A DNA stretch of 64,000 bases from UBA5078 sp040384465. GTDB lineage: Bacteria; Pseudomonadota; Gammaproteobacteria; Pseudomonadales; Pseudohongiellaceae. Position 1 is the first letter of the stretch, and each line of letters opens with the position of its first letter. Shown in pieces: positions 55,250-64,000 of the stretch. The DNA lies in NCBI GenBank assembly GCA_040384465.1, contig JAZKJF010000015.1:62001-126000 (forward strand), given 5' to 3'. A program made the position numbers and the translations under genes. The notes below the pieces were generated by a model. That model worked only from the letters and a program-made list of their open reading frames with translations. It searched no databases and was not told where the DNA came from.

Positions 55250-55496
55250 TCACATCCCATCAGCATGTCCTGAAAAAATAGAATCGAAGGTTTTAGCTTG
55301 CTTTTGCCGTGGACTCCTGTTCACATCAAGCCGAGCAAGGTGTATTGGTAGTCTATCGACGTACCGGATATGCGACCTGCATGCAGTCATCCAGTGATAA
55401 TCAAGTAGTGCCTTTCCAAGCGCGCAACAGTTGATATCAAAAATAATAAAGGTTCCGAGTCGTCCACACGGCAAAGGCCAACATCTGGAGATAAGC

Positions 55497-58388
55497 ATGC
55501 ATACATTCACCCGACGCGGGCGACTGCGTCATCTGATCCATTCCTGTCTTGTTGCTTCCATCGCATTTCCCGTACTTGTGCAGGCGCAGGCTGCTGCTGA
55601 TCCCGAGGTAGAGGAAGTAGTGGTCACTGGCTCCTACATCCGCAACTCTGCGTTCGCGGAGAACTCCCCCGTGGCGACCATCAATCAGGATGAGCTCTAC
55701 CAGTCCGGAGCGCCAAGTATGGCGAACTACATTCGCGACTTGAGCTTTACGCAGAATACCAACGTGGTGCTGAACGTATTGGGCGGCAATGACGGAGCCC
55801 AAAGCAGCACAGGTACGACCTTCAATTTGCGCGGTCTTGGCGAAAACAGCACGCTGAGCATGGTGGACGGACTGCGCGCGATTGACACTTCTGTTACTGC
55901 CATGATTCCAGACATCGCCATTGCGCGCGTCGAGATCGTGCTCGATGGCGGCTCTGCATTGTACGGATCGGATGCTGTCGCAGGGGTGGTGAACATGATT
56001 CCCATCAAGCAGTTCGATGGGGTGCGCGCACGTGCTTATTATCAGACGCCGGAAGAGGGCGGCATGGAAGAGGGCAACTTCGCCTTGCTCTGGGGCAAAA
56101 GTTTCGACAACGGGATCAATTACGTGGGCGCGTTCGATGCCCGCAAGCGCACGCGACTGGGGTACTACGAGCGACCCCGTGAGTGGGAGATGGCCGACGG
56201 CTCGTCCGGCTCCGGCAACCCGGGCACCTACCGACGTGTGACAGGAGCTACGCCGAAACTGGGCGGGCTGCACGGTGGACGTTCGCTGGGAGGCAACCTG
56301 CCAGATCCGAGTTGCGGGACATTCAATCAGGGGCTAGAGGATCGAACCAAACGTGGATCCATCCCCAGTGGGATCATCACTGGCACCGGCGCCAACATAA
56401 CATGCTGGTACAACTACACGCAGACCTATCCCTATGCGACGGGCATGAGTGAGTACAACCTGTATCAGAATCTCACCTGGGAAGCCACAGACTCGCTGCG
56501 TTTCGAACTTTCCGCCAATTTGAACTACCTGATGAACGAGGGTTCTATGGGGGTAGTCACCGCGTTGAATCCGAACAATCGGAACGTCTTGTTCATTCCC
56601 GCCAGTCATCCCGCCAATACCTTCGGCTTCGATGTGACGCCGTGGTTGTGGCGCCCTTCGTCCGGTCTGGGTGTGACTCCGCCCGGGATCAACGAATTCG
56701 GCGAGACCTCCGGAGGCACGTATGTCGACTCCAACCGAATCAAGCTCGGAACATCCTTTGATCTGACCGATACCTGGACGGGGTATGCCTATTACTCCAG
56801 GCAGGAGCGCGCTTCTCGCTCGCGCACAAAGGTCGGGACTTTGCATCTGGCGAAGCTGCAGCTTGCCTTGATGGGTAAGGGTGGCCCCGCCGGCAATCAA
56901 TGGTTCAACCCGTTCGGCAGCTCCGATCCGCGCTCACCCTTGTACAGAGAAGGCGTCACCAACAACACGCGGGAGGTGATGGACTGGATGTATGAGCCGA
57001 TCAAGCTGACTGGCAACCGGGACTACCTGGACATCGCTGAGCTCACCGTCACTGGAGAGTTGTTTAATCTGCCGGCTGGCGCCGTCTCCATGGCAACGGG
57101 CTACCAGTGGCGAGACACGACCAATGATGAGTTTGCCAATACTCTGTCGAACGTCGGACTCAATTACAACGTTGATATCACGACACCGGTGCGCAAGGAC
57201 GCGAGGTATGTCAGTGAGGTCAGGGCAGTATTCCTGGAGGTAGAAGTGCCGATTCTGGAATCACTAACATTGCAGACTGCGGTCCGCCATGAAGAGTTCA
57301 AAGATTTCGGGTTGAAGGCCACAACGCCGAAAGTGGCGCTGCGTTGGGAAGCGATGGACGGGCTGGCAATGCGCGCTTCCTGGGGGGAGAGCTTCCTGGC
57401 CCCAACCCCTGTGCAGGGTCGTCCGTTTATCCCGAACGAGCTATGTGGTGAGGCCTTCTCAGGCAATGATCCGTTCTTCAATGCCTCCTTGATCGGCTCC
57501 TCCACCTGTACCGCCGGCAATCCCGATCTGCGGCCCGAGACCTCTACGATTCGCAATCTGGGATTCACGTATGAGGGGGTCGAGAACCTCAGCATCAGCA
57601 TGGATTACCAGAATGTGAAGTACATCGACAGAATCCGTACGCTGGACGATACGGACACGGTGTACGACCAGTTCCGCGTATTCCTGGCAGCCACTGGCCG
57701 CACTACGGCTTCGTACAATCCCGCCAATGCAGCCGATCGGGCAGCGGCTACCGCTTACTTGCGTTCCATCGCCGGGGCTGGCAATTCGGTACTGAGAGAT
57801 CCACTGGACATGTCGGTAGACACAATCTACAGGCAAGCGCAGAACGTGGCCTCCGTATTCATCGATCTGGTCGATGCGAAGGCGCGTTATACGTATGAAG
57901 CAGGCGACTGGGGGACGTTCACAACGACGGTTGAGGCCTCGTATTTCATGAACTATTCCTACATCGACAACGTGGGTATCGAGATCGAAGGGCTTGGAAA
58001 GCAGAATGCAGATACAGCGATTCTGCCTCCCCTGCCGAAGGTCAAGGGCAGCGTGCGCCTGGGCTGGTACAACGGCAACCACAGCGCAGGACTGTCGGCC
58101 AACTATCGCCATAGCGTCCTGTTCGATGACCGTCCTGTCGATCGCTATGGGGATGGTTGGATCGCGATGACTGACCGTACGATTGAAGCGGAAACCATCA
58201 CCAGTGCGCAGTATGCCTATGTCTTCGACCAGTACCTGGACAGTGAGATCACCGTGAGTGCTGGTGTGACCAACATGTTCGACATCAGGCCGCAGCGCTT
58301 TGCCATGATCGGTGGTTACGAGTCGCGTTTGTCCACTCCATGGGGCAGGCAGTTCTGGGTATCACTGGACTGGCAGCCGGGGGCGTAA
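55497..58388 (+). CDS. Large TonB-dependent receptor
   Basis: 963-aa outer-membrane receptor. Signal peptide to about residue 33 (LVQAQAAA), TonB-box-like EEVVVTGSYIRN, plug domain with SMVDGLRAIDTS and VEIVLDGGSALYGSDAVAGVVN, and a long barrel with extended loops. Cysteines in the loops (TCWYN, GTFNQ neighbourhood, ELCGEAF, SSTCTAG) suggest disulphides. The C-terminal FWVSLDWQPGA end is slightly atypical because an outer-membrane signal usually ends in Phe. GGAG lies 7 nt before the ATG. It belongs to a different branch from the twin receptors at 39718 and 46088. The substrate is unknown; no catabolic genes are adjacent. Confidence 0.9.
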   Translation: MHTFTRRGRLRHLIHSCLVASIAFPVLVQAQAAADPEVEEVVVTGSYIRNSAFAENSPVATINQDELYQSGAPSMANYIRDLSFTQNTNVVLNVLGGNDGAQSSTGTTFNLRGLGENSTLSMVDGLRAIDTSVTAMIPDIAIARVEIVLDGGSALYGSDAVAGVVNMIPIKQFDGVRARAYYQTPEEGGMEEGNFALLWGKSFDNGINYVGAFDARKRTRLGYYERPREWEMADGSSGSGNPGTYRRVTGATPKLGGLHGGRSLGGNLPDPSCGTFNQGLEDRTKRGSIPSGIITGTGANITCWYNYTQTYPYATGMSEYNLYQNLTWEATDSLRFELSANLNYLMNEGSMGVVTALNPNNRNVLFIPASHPANTFGFDVTPWLWRPSSGLGVTPPGINEFGETSGGTYVDSNRIKLGTSFDLTDTWTGYAYYSRQERASRSRTKVGTLHLAKLQLALMGKGGPAGNQWFNPFGSSDPRSPLYREGVTNNTREVMDWMYEPIKLTGNRDYLDIAELTVTGELFNLPAGAVSMATGYQWRDTTNDEFANTLSNVGLNYNVDITTPVRKDARYVSEVRAVFLEVEVPILESLTLQTAVRHEEFKDFGLKATTPKVALRWEAMDGLAMRASWGESFLAPTPVQGRPFIPNELCGEAFSGNDPFFNASLIGSSTCTAGNPDLRPETSTIRNLGFTYEGVENLSISMDYQNVKYIDRIRTLDDTDTVYDQFRVFLAATGRTTASYNPANAADRAAATAYLRSIAGAGNSVLRDPLDMSVDTIYRQAQNVASVFIDLVDAKARYTYEAGDWGTFTTTVEASYFMNYSYIDNVGIEIEGLGKQNADTAILPPLPKVKGSVRLGWYNGNHSAGLSANYRHSVLFDDRPVDRYGDGWIAMTDRTIEAETITSAQYAYVFDQYLDSEITVSAGVTNMFDIRPQRFAMIGGYESRLSTPWGRQFWVSLDWQPGA

Positions 58389-58449
58389 TTCGCTCCTTTA
58401 GGTCGAAGTGAAGAGGGTCATCGGCAGTCATGCTGGTGGCCCTTCCTTC

Positions 58450-60381
58450 TCAACCTCTGTCCACATACTCCTTCCACATCCCCTGCAACGCCTCTTCAAA
58501 CTGTGCCGCAAAGCGCGGCGCGTCGAACAGCGCTGAGCGCAGCACGCGCGCGCGTTGAGTGCTGCGCAGCGTGACCAGCGCGTCGAGATCCGCGGCGCGC
58601 GCGACAGCTTGTTCCACAAATTCCGCAGGCGTTGCCGCCACCCAGTCGCTCAGGCTCGCCGCTGTCAGCAGGCTGGCGGCCATGCGCCAGACCAGGCGGT
58701 CGCCGCGCAAGGCCAGCACGGGCGCTCCAGCCCACAATGCTTCTGCCGTGGTGGTCACACCACTGCAGGGGAAGGGGTCGAGCGCGATGTCGATACGGTT
58801 GTAGGTCTGCAGGAACAGATGACGTGGCGCCGGACCTTCCAGCGTTACGCGCTGCATGTCGAAGCCCAGTGCCGCCAGACGCTGGGCGAAGCGGGTGCGG
58901 TAAGTTTTGGAATGGAAGCCACCGCCTTTGAGCAGTAGGCGCGCTGTCGGGATCTGCACCAATACCTGTTGCCACAAAGTCAGCACCCGGTCATTGAGTT
59001 TATGCGGGTTGTTCAGGCAACCGAAGGTGATGTAACCATTGGTCACGGCGGGTGGCGCCGCTTCCGGGCAGTCGACTTCCGGTGGTGTGAAGCAGAGGGT
59101 GTGGCCGGGCAGGCGCCATACTGGTTCGACAAATTCCTGCTCGGCCCCGTGCGGCACACAGTATTGATCGACGAGTACATAATCGATACTAGGGGTGCCG
59201 GTGCTGCCGAGAAATCCCATCCACGATACCTGCACCGGGGCGGGCTTGCGAGCCAGCACCGCGAGGCGGTTGCCAGTCATGAAACCCTGTACATCCAGCA
59301 GAATATCGATGGTGTCGCGGCGGATCAGTGCCGCCAGATCGTCGTCCTTGATGCCCTGCACGTCATGCCACTGAGAGACCAGAGGCCGAATTCGATCAGT
59401 CACCTTATCGGGGCGTTGTAGAACGTCATAAACGAAAAACTGCAGAGAACTCTGCTGCAGCGCCTCCAGCATGGTCAGCATGAAGAAAGCGACCGGGTGG
59501 TTGCGCAGGTCGCCGGAAATAATGCCGACGCGCAGGACCCGGGGCGCGCTGCGTTCATTGTCCCAGTGCTGGAAGGGTATGACCCGGCGGCGCAAAGCCT
59601 CGCCGAAACGTTCGGCATGCGCCCGGCGCTGTGCCGCCGTCATGGCGGCCGCGAACTGGTAGTGGAAGCCCAACGCGGACATTGCGTCGATATTGTCAGG
59701 CTCGGCCTGCAACAGCTGTTCTGCGTGGGCAATACCCGCGTCCATGTCACCGGTCGCGATACAGGCTTCAATGCGTGACAAGCGCAGGGACGGATGGTCG
59801 GGGTGTGCGGCCAGCAACTCGGTACAAAGAGCTTGTGCGGCCTCCGGCTGACCAGCATCGAGCAGCACACGAACGATAACTTTGCGCGTCTCGAAGTCGT
59901 CGGGCAATTCCAGCAACAACTGGCGACAGGCGGCGAGGGCGTCCTGCTGACGACCTTCGCGGCGCAGTGCCTCCACGCAGTGTCGCAAGCCTTCATGACG
60001 CAGCGGTCCTTCCAGCTGCAACAGCCGTTGCGCGTGCTCGTATTGCAGGCGGGGTTTGCCCCAGTAACCGGCGTTACGCGCGGCATTGCTGAGAGTTTCG
60101 GGGAAACTGCAGCCGAGCCGGAAACACTGCTGGTAGGCCTGTTCGGCAGCCTCGTACTGATCGGTCATGGTGAGCGCGGCGGCCAGATGATCCCAGCTGT
60201 CCACATCATCCGGGCTGCTCTGCAGCACCCGTCGGAACACGGCGATGGCGGCAACCGGCTCTCCGGCGTTGAGATGGGCAAGGCCCTGGCTTCGCAGCGA
60301 ACTGAGGGCGACAACAGTCGAGGCAGTCATTGCATTGACAGCATTGACAGCATTGACAGAGGTATCAGCGTGATCCGGCAT
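58450..60381 (-). CDS. TPR-containing O-GlcNAc-transferase-like (SPINDLY-type, GT41) protein, copy 1
   Basis: 643 aa. N-terminal TPR-like helices (about 20-300) precede a GT41 catalytic region that opens RVGIISGDLRNHPVAFF (about 310) and carries PVQVSWMGFLGSTGTPSIDYVL, ITFGCLNNPHKL and DIALDPFPCSGVTTTAEALW. Such bacterial proteins transfer a sugar from a nucleotide sugar to protein Ser/Thr, often flagellin or adhesins. The start at 60381 has AGGAG 7 nt upstream; it overlaps the preceding gene by 17 nt. Near the N-terminus, residues VNAVNAVNA are encoded by a 9-bp tandem repeat. The reader should assume glycosylation of a nearby or unlinked surface protein. Confidence 0.85.
   Translation of the reverse strand: MPDHADTSVNAVNAVNAMTASTVVALSSLRSQGLAHLNAGEPVAAIAVFRRVLQSSPDDVDSWDHLAAALTMTDQYEAAEQAYQQCFRLGCSFPETLSNAARNAGYWGKPRLQYEHAQRLLQLEGPLRHEGLRHCVEALRREGRQQDALAACRQLLLELPDDFETRKVIVRVLLDAGQPEAAQALCTELLAAHPDHPSLRLSRIEACIATGDMDAGIAHAEQLLQAEPDNIDAMSALGFHYQFAAAMTAAQRRAHAERFGEALRRRVIPFQHWDNERSAPRVLRVGIISGDLRNHPVAFFMLTMLEALQQSSLQFFVYDVLQRPDKVTDRIRPLVSQWHDVQGIKDDDLAALIRRDTIDILLDVQGFMTGNRLAVLARKPAPVQVSWMGFLGSTGTPSIDYVLVDQYCVPHGAEQEFVEPVWRLPGHTLCFTPPEVDCPEAAPPAVTNGYITFGCLNNPHKLNDRVLTLWQQVLVQIPTARLLLKGGGFHSKTYRTRFAQRLAALGFDMQRVTLEGPAPRHLFLQTYNRIDIALDPFPCSGVTTTAEALWAGAPVLALRGDRLVWRMAASLLTAASLSDWVAATPAEFVEQAVARAADLDALVTLRSTQRARVLRSALFDAPRFAAQFEEALQGMWKEYVDRG
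60332..60358 (-). repeat. Three tandem 9-bp repeats in the coding start of a glycosyltransferase
   Basis: GCATTGACA three times (60332, 60341, 60350), encoding VNA-VNA-VNA close to the N-terminus of the gene at 58450. Copy changes would keep the frame. Confidence 0.85.
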
Positions 60382-62185
60382 TTGCCATCTCCTGCTGCAA
60401 GGCCTGCGCGACCCGTTCGAAGACATCGGCCCAATCCCCGCGTCGGTTTTGCCGGAACAGGCGCTGGCCGGGATACCAGTGTTGTTCGACATCATTGCCG
60501 TCTTCAGTAGCGCGATACACCCAGCGCCACTCGCCTGCAAATTCCAGCACCAGCCAGGCTGGGGTGCCCAGTGCGCCGGTCAGATGCACCAGAGAGGTGT
60601 CGCAGCCGATCACCACATCCAGCTCCTTGATCAACGCGGCGGTTTCCTCGAAGCGCCCGCTGAACTGATCGAGTTCGTGTCCCAGGTCAACGCCCGCGTC
60701 GCCCGCCCAGGCGCTGAATTCCTCGCGAGTGTTGGGGATCAGATTGAAGAAGCGGATACCCTGCACCTCCAACAAGCGCGTGAAAGGAGCGAGCCCCGGC
60801 GAACGCAGATGGTCGCGGGCATGCAGTGTCGAGCCCTTCCAGGCCAGGCCCACCTTCAGAACCGGCTGGCCTGCATTCAAGCTCTCCAGCAGCGGACGCA
60901 GCAGTCGCCGCTGTTCGTCCTGCGCCGTGAGGTAAGGCGTGTGCGGGGGCACCACTGCACCGAGCTTCTGCAGGTGCCAGGGCACGCTCATGATGAAGGT
61001 CCAGTAGTCGCACCAGGGAATGCTGTCCTTTTCACCTGCTACCACATCGACGCCCGGCACGAACCCGCGCAGCCGGGTAAACAGCGAGTGCAGCGCGGGG
61101 TGGCAGACGATGACAATCCTCTCAGCGCCGCTGGCGGCCTTGATTTCCAGCAGATAACGGGCACACATGATCTGATCACCGATGCCCTGCTCTGGCCACA
61201 GCAACAGCGTCTTGCCCTGCAGCGGTTCGCCTTGCCAGCGCGGGAAGGGATAACGCGGTGCAAAACTCATGCGGACCTTGCGATCAGGGTTGGCGCGCAC
61301 CTCGAAACACTCCCAGCCTTCTTCCATCCGGCCCTGCATCAGCAGACACAGCCCGAGGTTGAACGAGGCTTCGGAATAGTCCGGGCGCAGCGCCAGTGCG
61401 CGGCGATAAAGACGCTCGGCATCGGCATGACGGCGCAGATTCATCATGGTGCCGCCCAGATTCAGGTAGGCCGGGGTGTACTGCGGATCGATGGCCATGG
61501 CGTGTTCGAAATGCGGTAGAGATTCCTCGTGACGCTCGGTGTCCTGCAGGAAGACTCCGTAGTTGTTGCGCCCTTCGACGAAATCCGGCCGCAGCGCCAG
61601 CGCTTTCAGGTAGTGAGTCTCGGCCTCGGCGAAGCGCTTGCGATCCTTGTACCAGTTGCCCAGATTGCTGTGCGCCTCGGCGTATTGCGGGTTGATCTGC
61701 AGCGCCTGCTGGTAAGCCTCGAAGGCAGCGTCGATGTCGCCTTGTTCCTTGCGCAGGTTGCCCAGATTGTTGTGCGCGATGTAGTTCTCCGGCTCCAGCC
61801 GCAGGGTTTCCAGATAGCACTGCTCGGCCAGCGGCAGTTGTTTCTCCCAAAAATAATAGACGCCCGCGTGCAGATGCAGATTGGCATTGTCCGGACACGC
61901 CGCGAGTGCCTGGCGATAGCAGTCCGCCACTGCGTCGGTCGCGTCAGCTCCCTTGCGCTGGGCTTGCAGCAATGAGGCGAGGCGGATGAACAACGCTTCG
62001 GTCTGTTCAGGCAGTTGCAGGGCCAGACGACATTCGATACTTAGTCGCAACCACTGGATTTCATCGGGGCAGGGTCGCCCGGCAGCGGCATTGAACACGT
62101 CACGGCTGAGCATGACGGCATCGAAATAGCGCTGCCGCTCGAAGAGGCTGGTGGCCGTCGCGAGACTGGGAGCTTGAGGGTTCAT
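60365..62185 (-). CDS. TPR protein with heptosyltransferase-like (GT9-type) C-terminal domain
   Basis: 606 aa. Nine or so TPR repeats fill about 75-310 (typical units NLGNLRKEQGDIDAAFEAYQQAL and YLKALALRPDFVEGRNNYG). The C-terminal part (about 320-590) resembles GT9 glycosyltransferases: LLLWPEQGIGDQIMCARYL and a late LVIGCDTSLVHLTGALG-like segment. The start at 62185 overlaps the preceding gene stop by ATGA. Likely a glycosylation partner of the two GT41-type neighbours; the substrate is unknown. Confidence 0.83.
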   Translation of the reverse strand: MNPQAPSLATATSLFERQRYFDAVMLSRDVFNAAAGRPCPDEIQWLRLSIECRLALQLPEQTEALFIRLASLLQAQRKGADATDAVADCYRQALAACPDNANLHLHAGVYYFWEKQLPLAEQCYLETLRLEPENYIAHNNLGNLRKEQGDIDAAFEAYQQALQINPQYAEAHSNLGNWYKDRKRFAEAETHYLKALALRPDFVEGRNNYGVFLQDTERHEESLPHFEHAMAIDPQYTPAYLNLGGTMMNLRRHADAERLYRRALALRPDYSEASFNLGLCLLMQGRMEEGWECFEVRANPDRKVRMSFAPRYPFPRWQGEPLQGKTLLLWPEQGIGDQIMCARYLLEIKAASGAERIVIVCHPALHSLFTRLRGFVPGVDVVAGEKDSIPWCDYWTFIMSVPWHLQKLGAVVPPHTPYLTAQDEQRRLLRPLLESLNAGQPVLKVGLAWKGSTLHARDHLRSPGLAPFTRLLEVQGIRFFNLIPNTREEFSAWAGDAGVDLGHELDQFSGRFEETAALIKELDVVIGCDTSLVHLTGALGTPAWLVLEFAGEWRWVYRATEDGNDVEQHWYPGQRLFRQNRRGDWADVFERVAQALQQEMANAGSR

Positions 62186-64000
62186 GGGGCGTTGATCTCC
62201 TGCCGGGGGGCATCAGTACACCACTGTCGGTAGAGGGTTTCCAGCCCCTGCGTATAGGCTTTGCCGTCACATAGCCCTGAACGCATCACTTGAGAACGCA
62301 ATCCGGCACGCAGCATGGCCAGCCTCTCCCGGTCAGCCGCCAGCGCGGTGGCGATTTGTACGTAATCGTCCGGTGTCGCGGCAACCCATTCCGGATGCCC
62401 GACGGTGTTGAGCAGGCTCACGCCCATGCGGCTCATGAACCCTTCGCCTGCCAGAGTCACCACGGGGACGCCCATCCACAACGCATCGCAGGTAGTGGTA
62501 CCACCGTTGTAGGGAAGCGAATCCAGCGCGATGTCGAGGCGGGCGTATTCGGCCAGGAAGCGCGTCAGCGGGACGACGGGGGGCAACAGGTCGACGCGGT
62601 CGGCGGTAATGCCACGGCTTACGAAGTGCTGCTGAAACAAGGTGCGAGTGCCTGCGTCGGCGAGGCTCGACGCCATCAGCACCATGCGGGAGTTTGGCAC
62701 GGCCTGCAGCACCCGTGCCCACAGGTCAAGACACGTCGCCGAGACCTTGGGCAGATTGTTGAAACTGCCGAAGGTGATGTGGCCATTGAGTTGCGACGGC
62801 AGTGCCGCGACGGGCGGTGTGCCGGGTTGCGGCTGATACAGCAGAAAACTGTGGGGCAGGCGGGCGGGCCGTTCGCTGTAGAGCGCTTCCTGCCCGACAG
62901 GAATCAGATGTTGATCTGCCACGATGTAGTCAATCGATGGCAGCCCCGTGGTGTAGGGGTAACCGATGAAGACCGCCTGCACCGGCGCCGCACGGGCGGC
63001 CAGCAGCAGCGGTCTGCCACCGGCAGTGTGCCCGGTTAGGTCGACCAGCACATCGATGCCATCGGCGCGGATCTGCTGCGCCAGCCGCTGCTGATTCCAG
63101 CCGCTGCAATTGTGCCAGCCGTGACCATGGCTCTGCAGCTTGCGGGTGTGCTCATCGCTGGCGGTGGACAGGGCATAGCAGGTGACACTGAAACGTTTGC
63201 GGTCGTGATGTTGCAATACCGGTTCGATGAAGAACCCTACCGGATGTGCGCGCAGATCGGGCGACAGGTAGCCGATCCGCAGCGGTTTGCCTCTGGCAGA
63301 GGGGCGGCGCGGCGTTGGCGTGGCGGCAGAAGTCAGAGCAGAAGCGTTTGCAGGCGCCGGACTTGCAGACAGTGGCGCACACAACTCCCGATGCAGGTGC
63401 GTCAACGCGGCAGCGTCCAGGCTGTCACTGTACAGCGATGAGAACAGACTGTTAGGAATGGCGATTGAATTGCCCGGCCTTAGCTCGCGGACTTGCGCCA
63501 TCACCTGCTGGGCTTCGTCGATGCGCGCCTGCTGCACCAGCCCGAAGGCACGCATGCTGAGCAGTTCCGCGTGCTGGGGATGATGGATTGCCACGCGGTC
63601 GATCAAGGTCAGTGCCTCGCTGACAGCGCCCAGTTCGATCAGGGTTGACGCCAGACTCGCTGCGCTGCTGGCATCCTGCGGTGCTACCTCCACCGCGCGG
63701 CGCAAATGCTGCAGCGCGTCATCGTGGCGTTTTTGCAGGCGGTACAGCGTGCCCAGATTGGCCAGCGCTGTGGCGTGAGAAGGGTCGAGGCGCAACGCCC
63801 GTCGCCATGCCACTTCTGCTTCAGTCGCCCGGCCCAGCGCATTGAGCGTGACTGCCATGGCGTTGCACAGATCCGCATGCTCCGGCTGCAGGATTTCAAT
63901 GCGCTGATACAAGGCCAGCGCCCCGGCGGCATCGTCGTCGTGATAGTGCCGGTCGCCGAGTTTGCGCAGCAGTGTCGCCAGTTTGCTGCGTGCCTGCTCA
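62182..64000 (-). CDS. TPR-containing O-GlcNAc-transferase-like (SPINDLY-type, GT41) protein, copy 2, 5' end outside window
   Basis: At least 606 codons are visible and the frame stays open at the right edge, so the N-terminus lies outside. TPR-like repeats occupy the visible N-terminal part; the GT41 domain opens LRIGYLSPDLRAHPVGFF and contains PVQAVFIGYPYTTGLPSIDYIV, ITFGSFNNLPKV and DIALDSLPYNGGTTTCDALW. It is a paralogue of the gene at 58450 and is linked to the GT9-type gene by an ATGA overlap. An Ala/Pro-rich linker separates the TPR and catalytic parts. Confidence 0.85.
   Translation of the reverse strand, partial: EQARSKLATLLRKLGDRHYHDDDAAGALALYQRIEILQPEHADLCNAMAVTLNALGRATEAEVAWRRALRLDPSHATALANLGTLYRLQKRHDDALQHLRRAVEVAPQDASSAASLASTLIELGAVSEALTLIDRVAIHHPQHAELLSMRAFGLVQQARIDEAQQVMAQVRELRPGNSIAIPNSLFSSLYSDSLDAAALTHLHRELCAPLSASPAPANASALTSAATPTPRRPSARGKPLRIGYLSPDLRAHPVGFFIEPVLQHHDRKRFSVTCYALSTASDEHTRKLQSHGHGWHNCSGWNQQRLAQQIRADGIDVLVDLTGHTAGGRPLLLAARAAPVQAVFIGYPYTTGLPSIDYIVADQHLIPVGQEALYSERPARLPHSFLLYQPQPGTPPVAALPSQLNGHITFGSFNNLPKVSATCLDLWARVLQAVPNSRMVLMASSLADAGTRTLFQQHFVSRGITADRVDLLPPVVPLTRFLAEYARLDIALDSLPYNGGTTTCDALWMGVPVVTLAGEGFMSRMGVSLLNTVGHPEWVAATPDDYVQIATALAADRERLAMLRAGLRSQVMRSGLCDGKAYTQGLETLYRQWCTDAPRQEINAP

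Noticed and set aside
1..64000. CRISPR arrays, tRNA or rRNA genes, insertion sequences, prophage, toxin-antitoxin pairs
   Set aside because: No regularly spaced repeats, cloverleaf-like segments, transposase/integrase motifs or paired small toxin/antitoxin ORFs were found on reading both strands.

Overview
The window is about 58% G+C and almost fully coding. It comes from a gammaproteobacterial chromosome, most likely a free-living, marine-type heterotroph rich in TonB-dependent receptors. The main evidence is the block nnr-tsaE-amiB-mutL-(murI)-miaA-hfq-hflX-hflK-hflC-hisZ-purA (10947-25200), a classic gammaproteobacterial order, with a MutL C-terminus of the Pseudomonas type. The genus cannot be fixed from sequence alone. 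No tRNA, rRNA, CRISPR array, insertion sequence or prophage was seen.

Layout. (a) 1-5411: a TonB-dependent receptor (cut by the window edge), a ToxR/CadC-like membrane regulator and a Tat-exported flavin amine oxidase. Two near-identical 37-bp elements, each with three 5-bp direct repeats at 11-bp pitch, lie upstream of the receptor and of the oxidase and point at them; this looks like a small regulon. (b) 5684-10451: a SixA-like phosphatase, a ChaN-like lipoprotein, a DUF4159 protein and a DUF6351 lipoprotein. (c) 10507-25200: a MarR regulator heading the conserved housekeeping block for metabolite repair, tRNA modification, cell-wall hydrolysis, mismatch repair, RNA chaperone, FtsH modulators, histidine and purine synthesis. 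(d) 25434-28942: a small orphan ORF behind a good sigma-70-type promoter, a REC-EAL protein and an NhaP2-type antiporter. (e) 29023-35784: a secreted alpha/beta hydrolase, an unknown exported protein, and two heme-c proteins with a peptidylglycine-monooxygenase-like fold. One keeps the copper ligands and the other appears to have lost most of them. A further exported protein of unknown function follows. (f) 36142-39421: a fadJ-fadI type beta-oxidation pair. (g) 39718-48262: two paralogous TonB-dependent receptors flanking a two-component system, one with a long glycine-rich insert in its plug. (h) 48281-55249: an MscS-family channel, transaldolase and assorted small enzymes and lipoproteins. 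(i) 55497-64000: a further large TonB-dependent receptor and a run of three overlapping TPR-glycosyltransferase genes leaving the window.

Several regions point to substrate acquisition coupled to periplasmic oxidation: four TonB-dependent receptors, a Tat-exported oxidase and copper/heme proteins. The strongest candidates for something undescribed are the triple-repeat operator with its regulator, the intact/degenerate copper-monooxygenase-like pair, and the twin receptors around the sensor kinase and response regulator.
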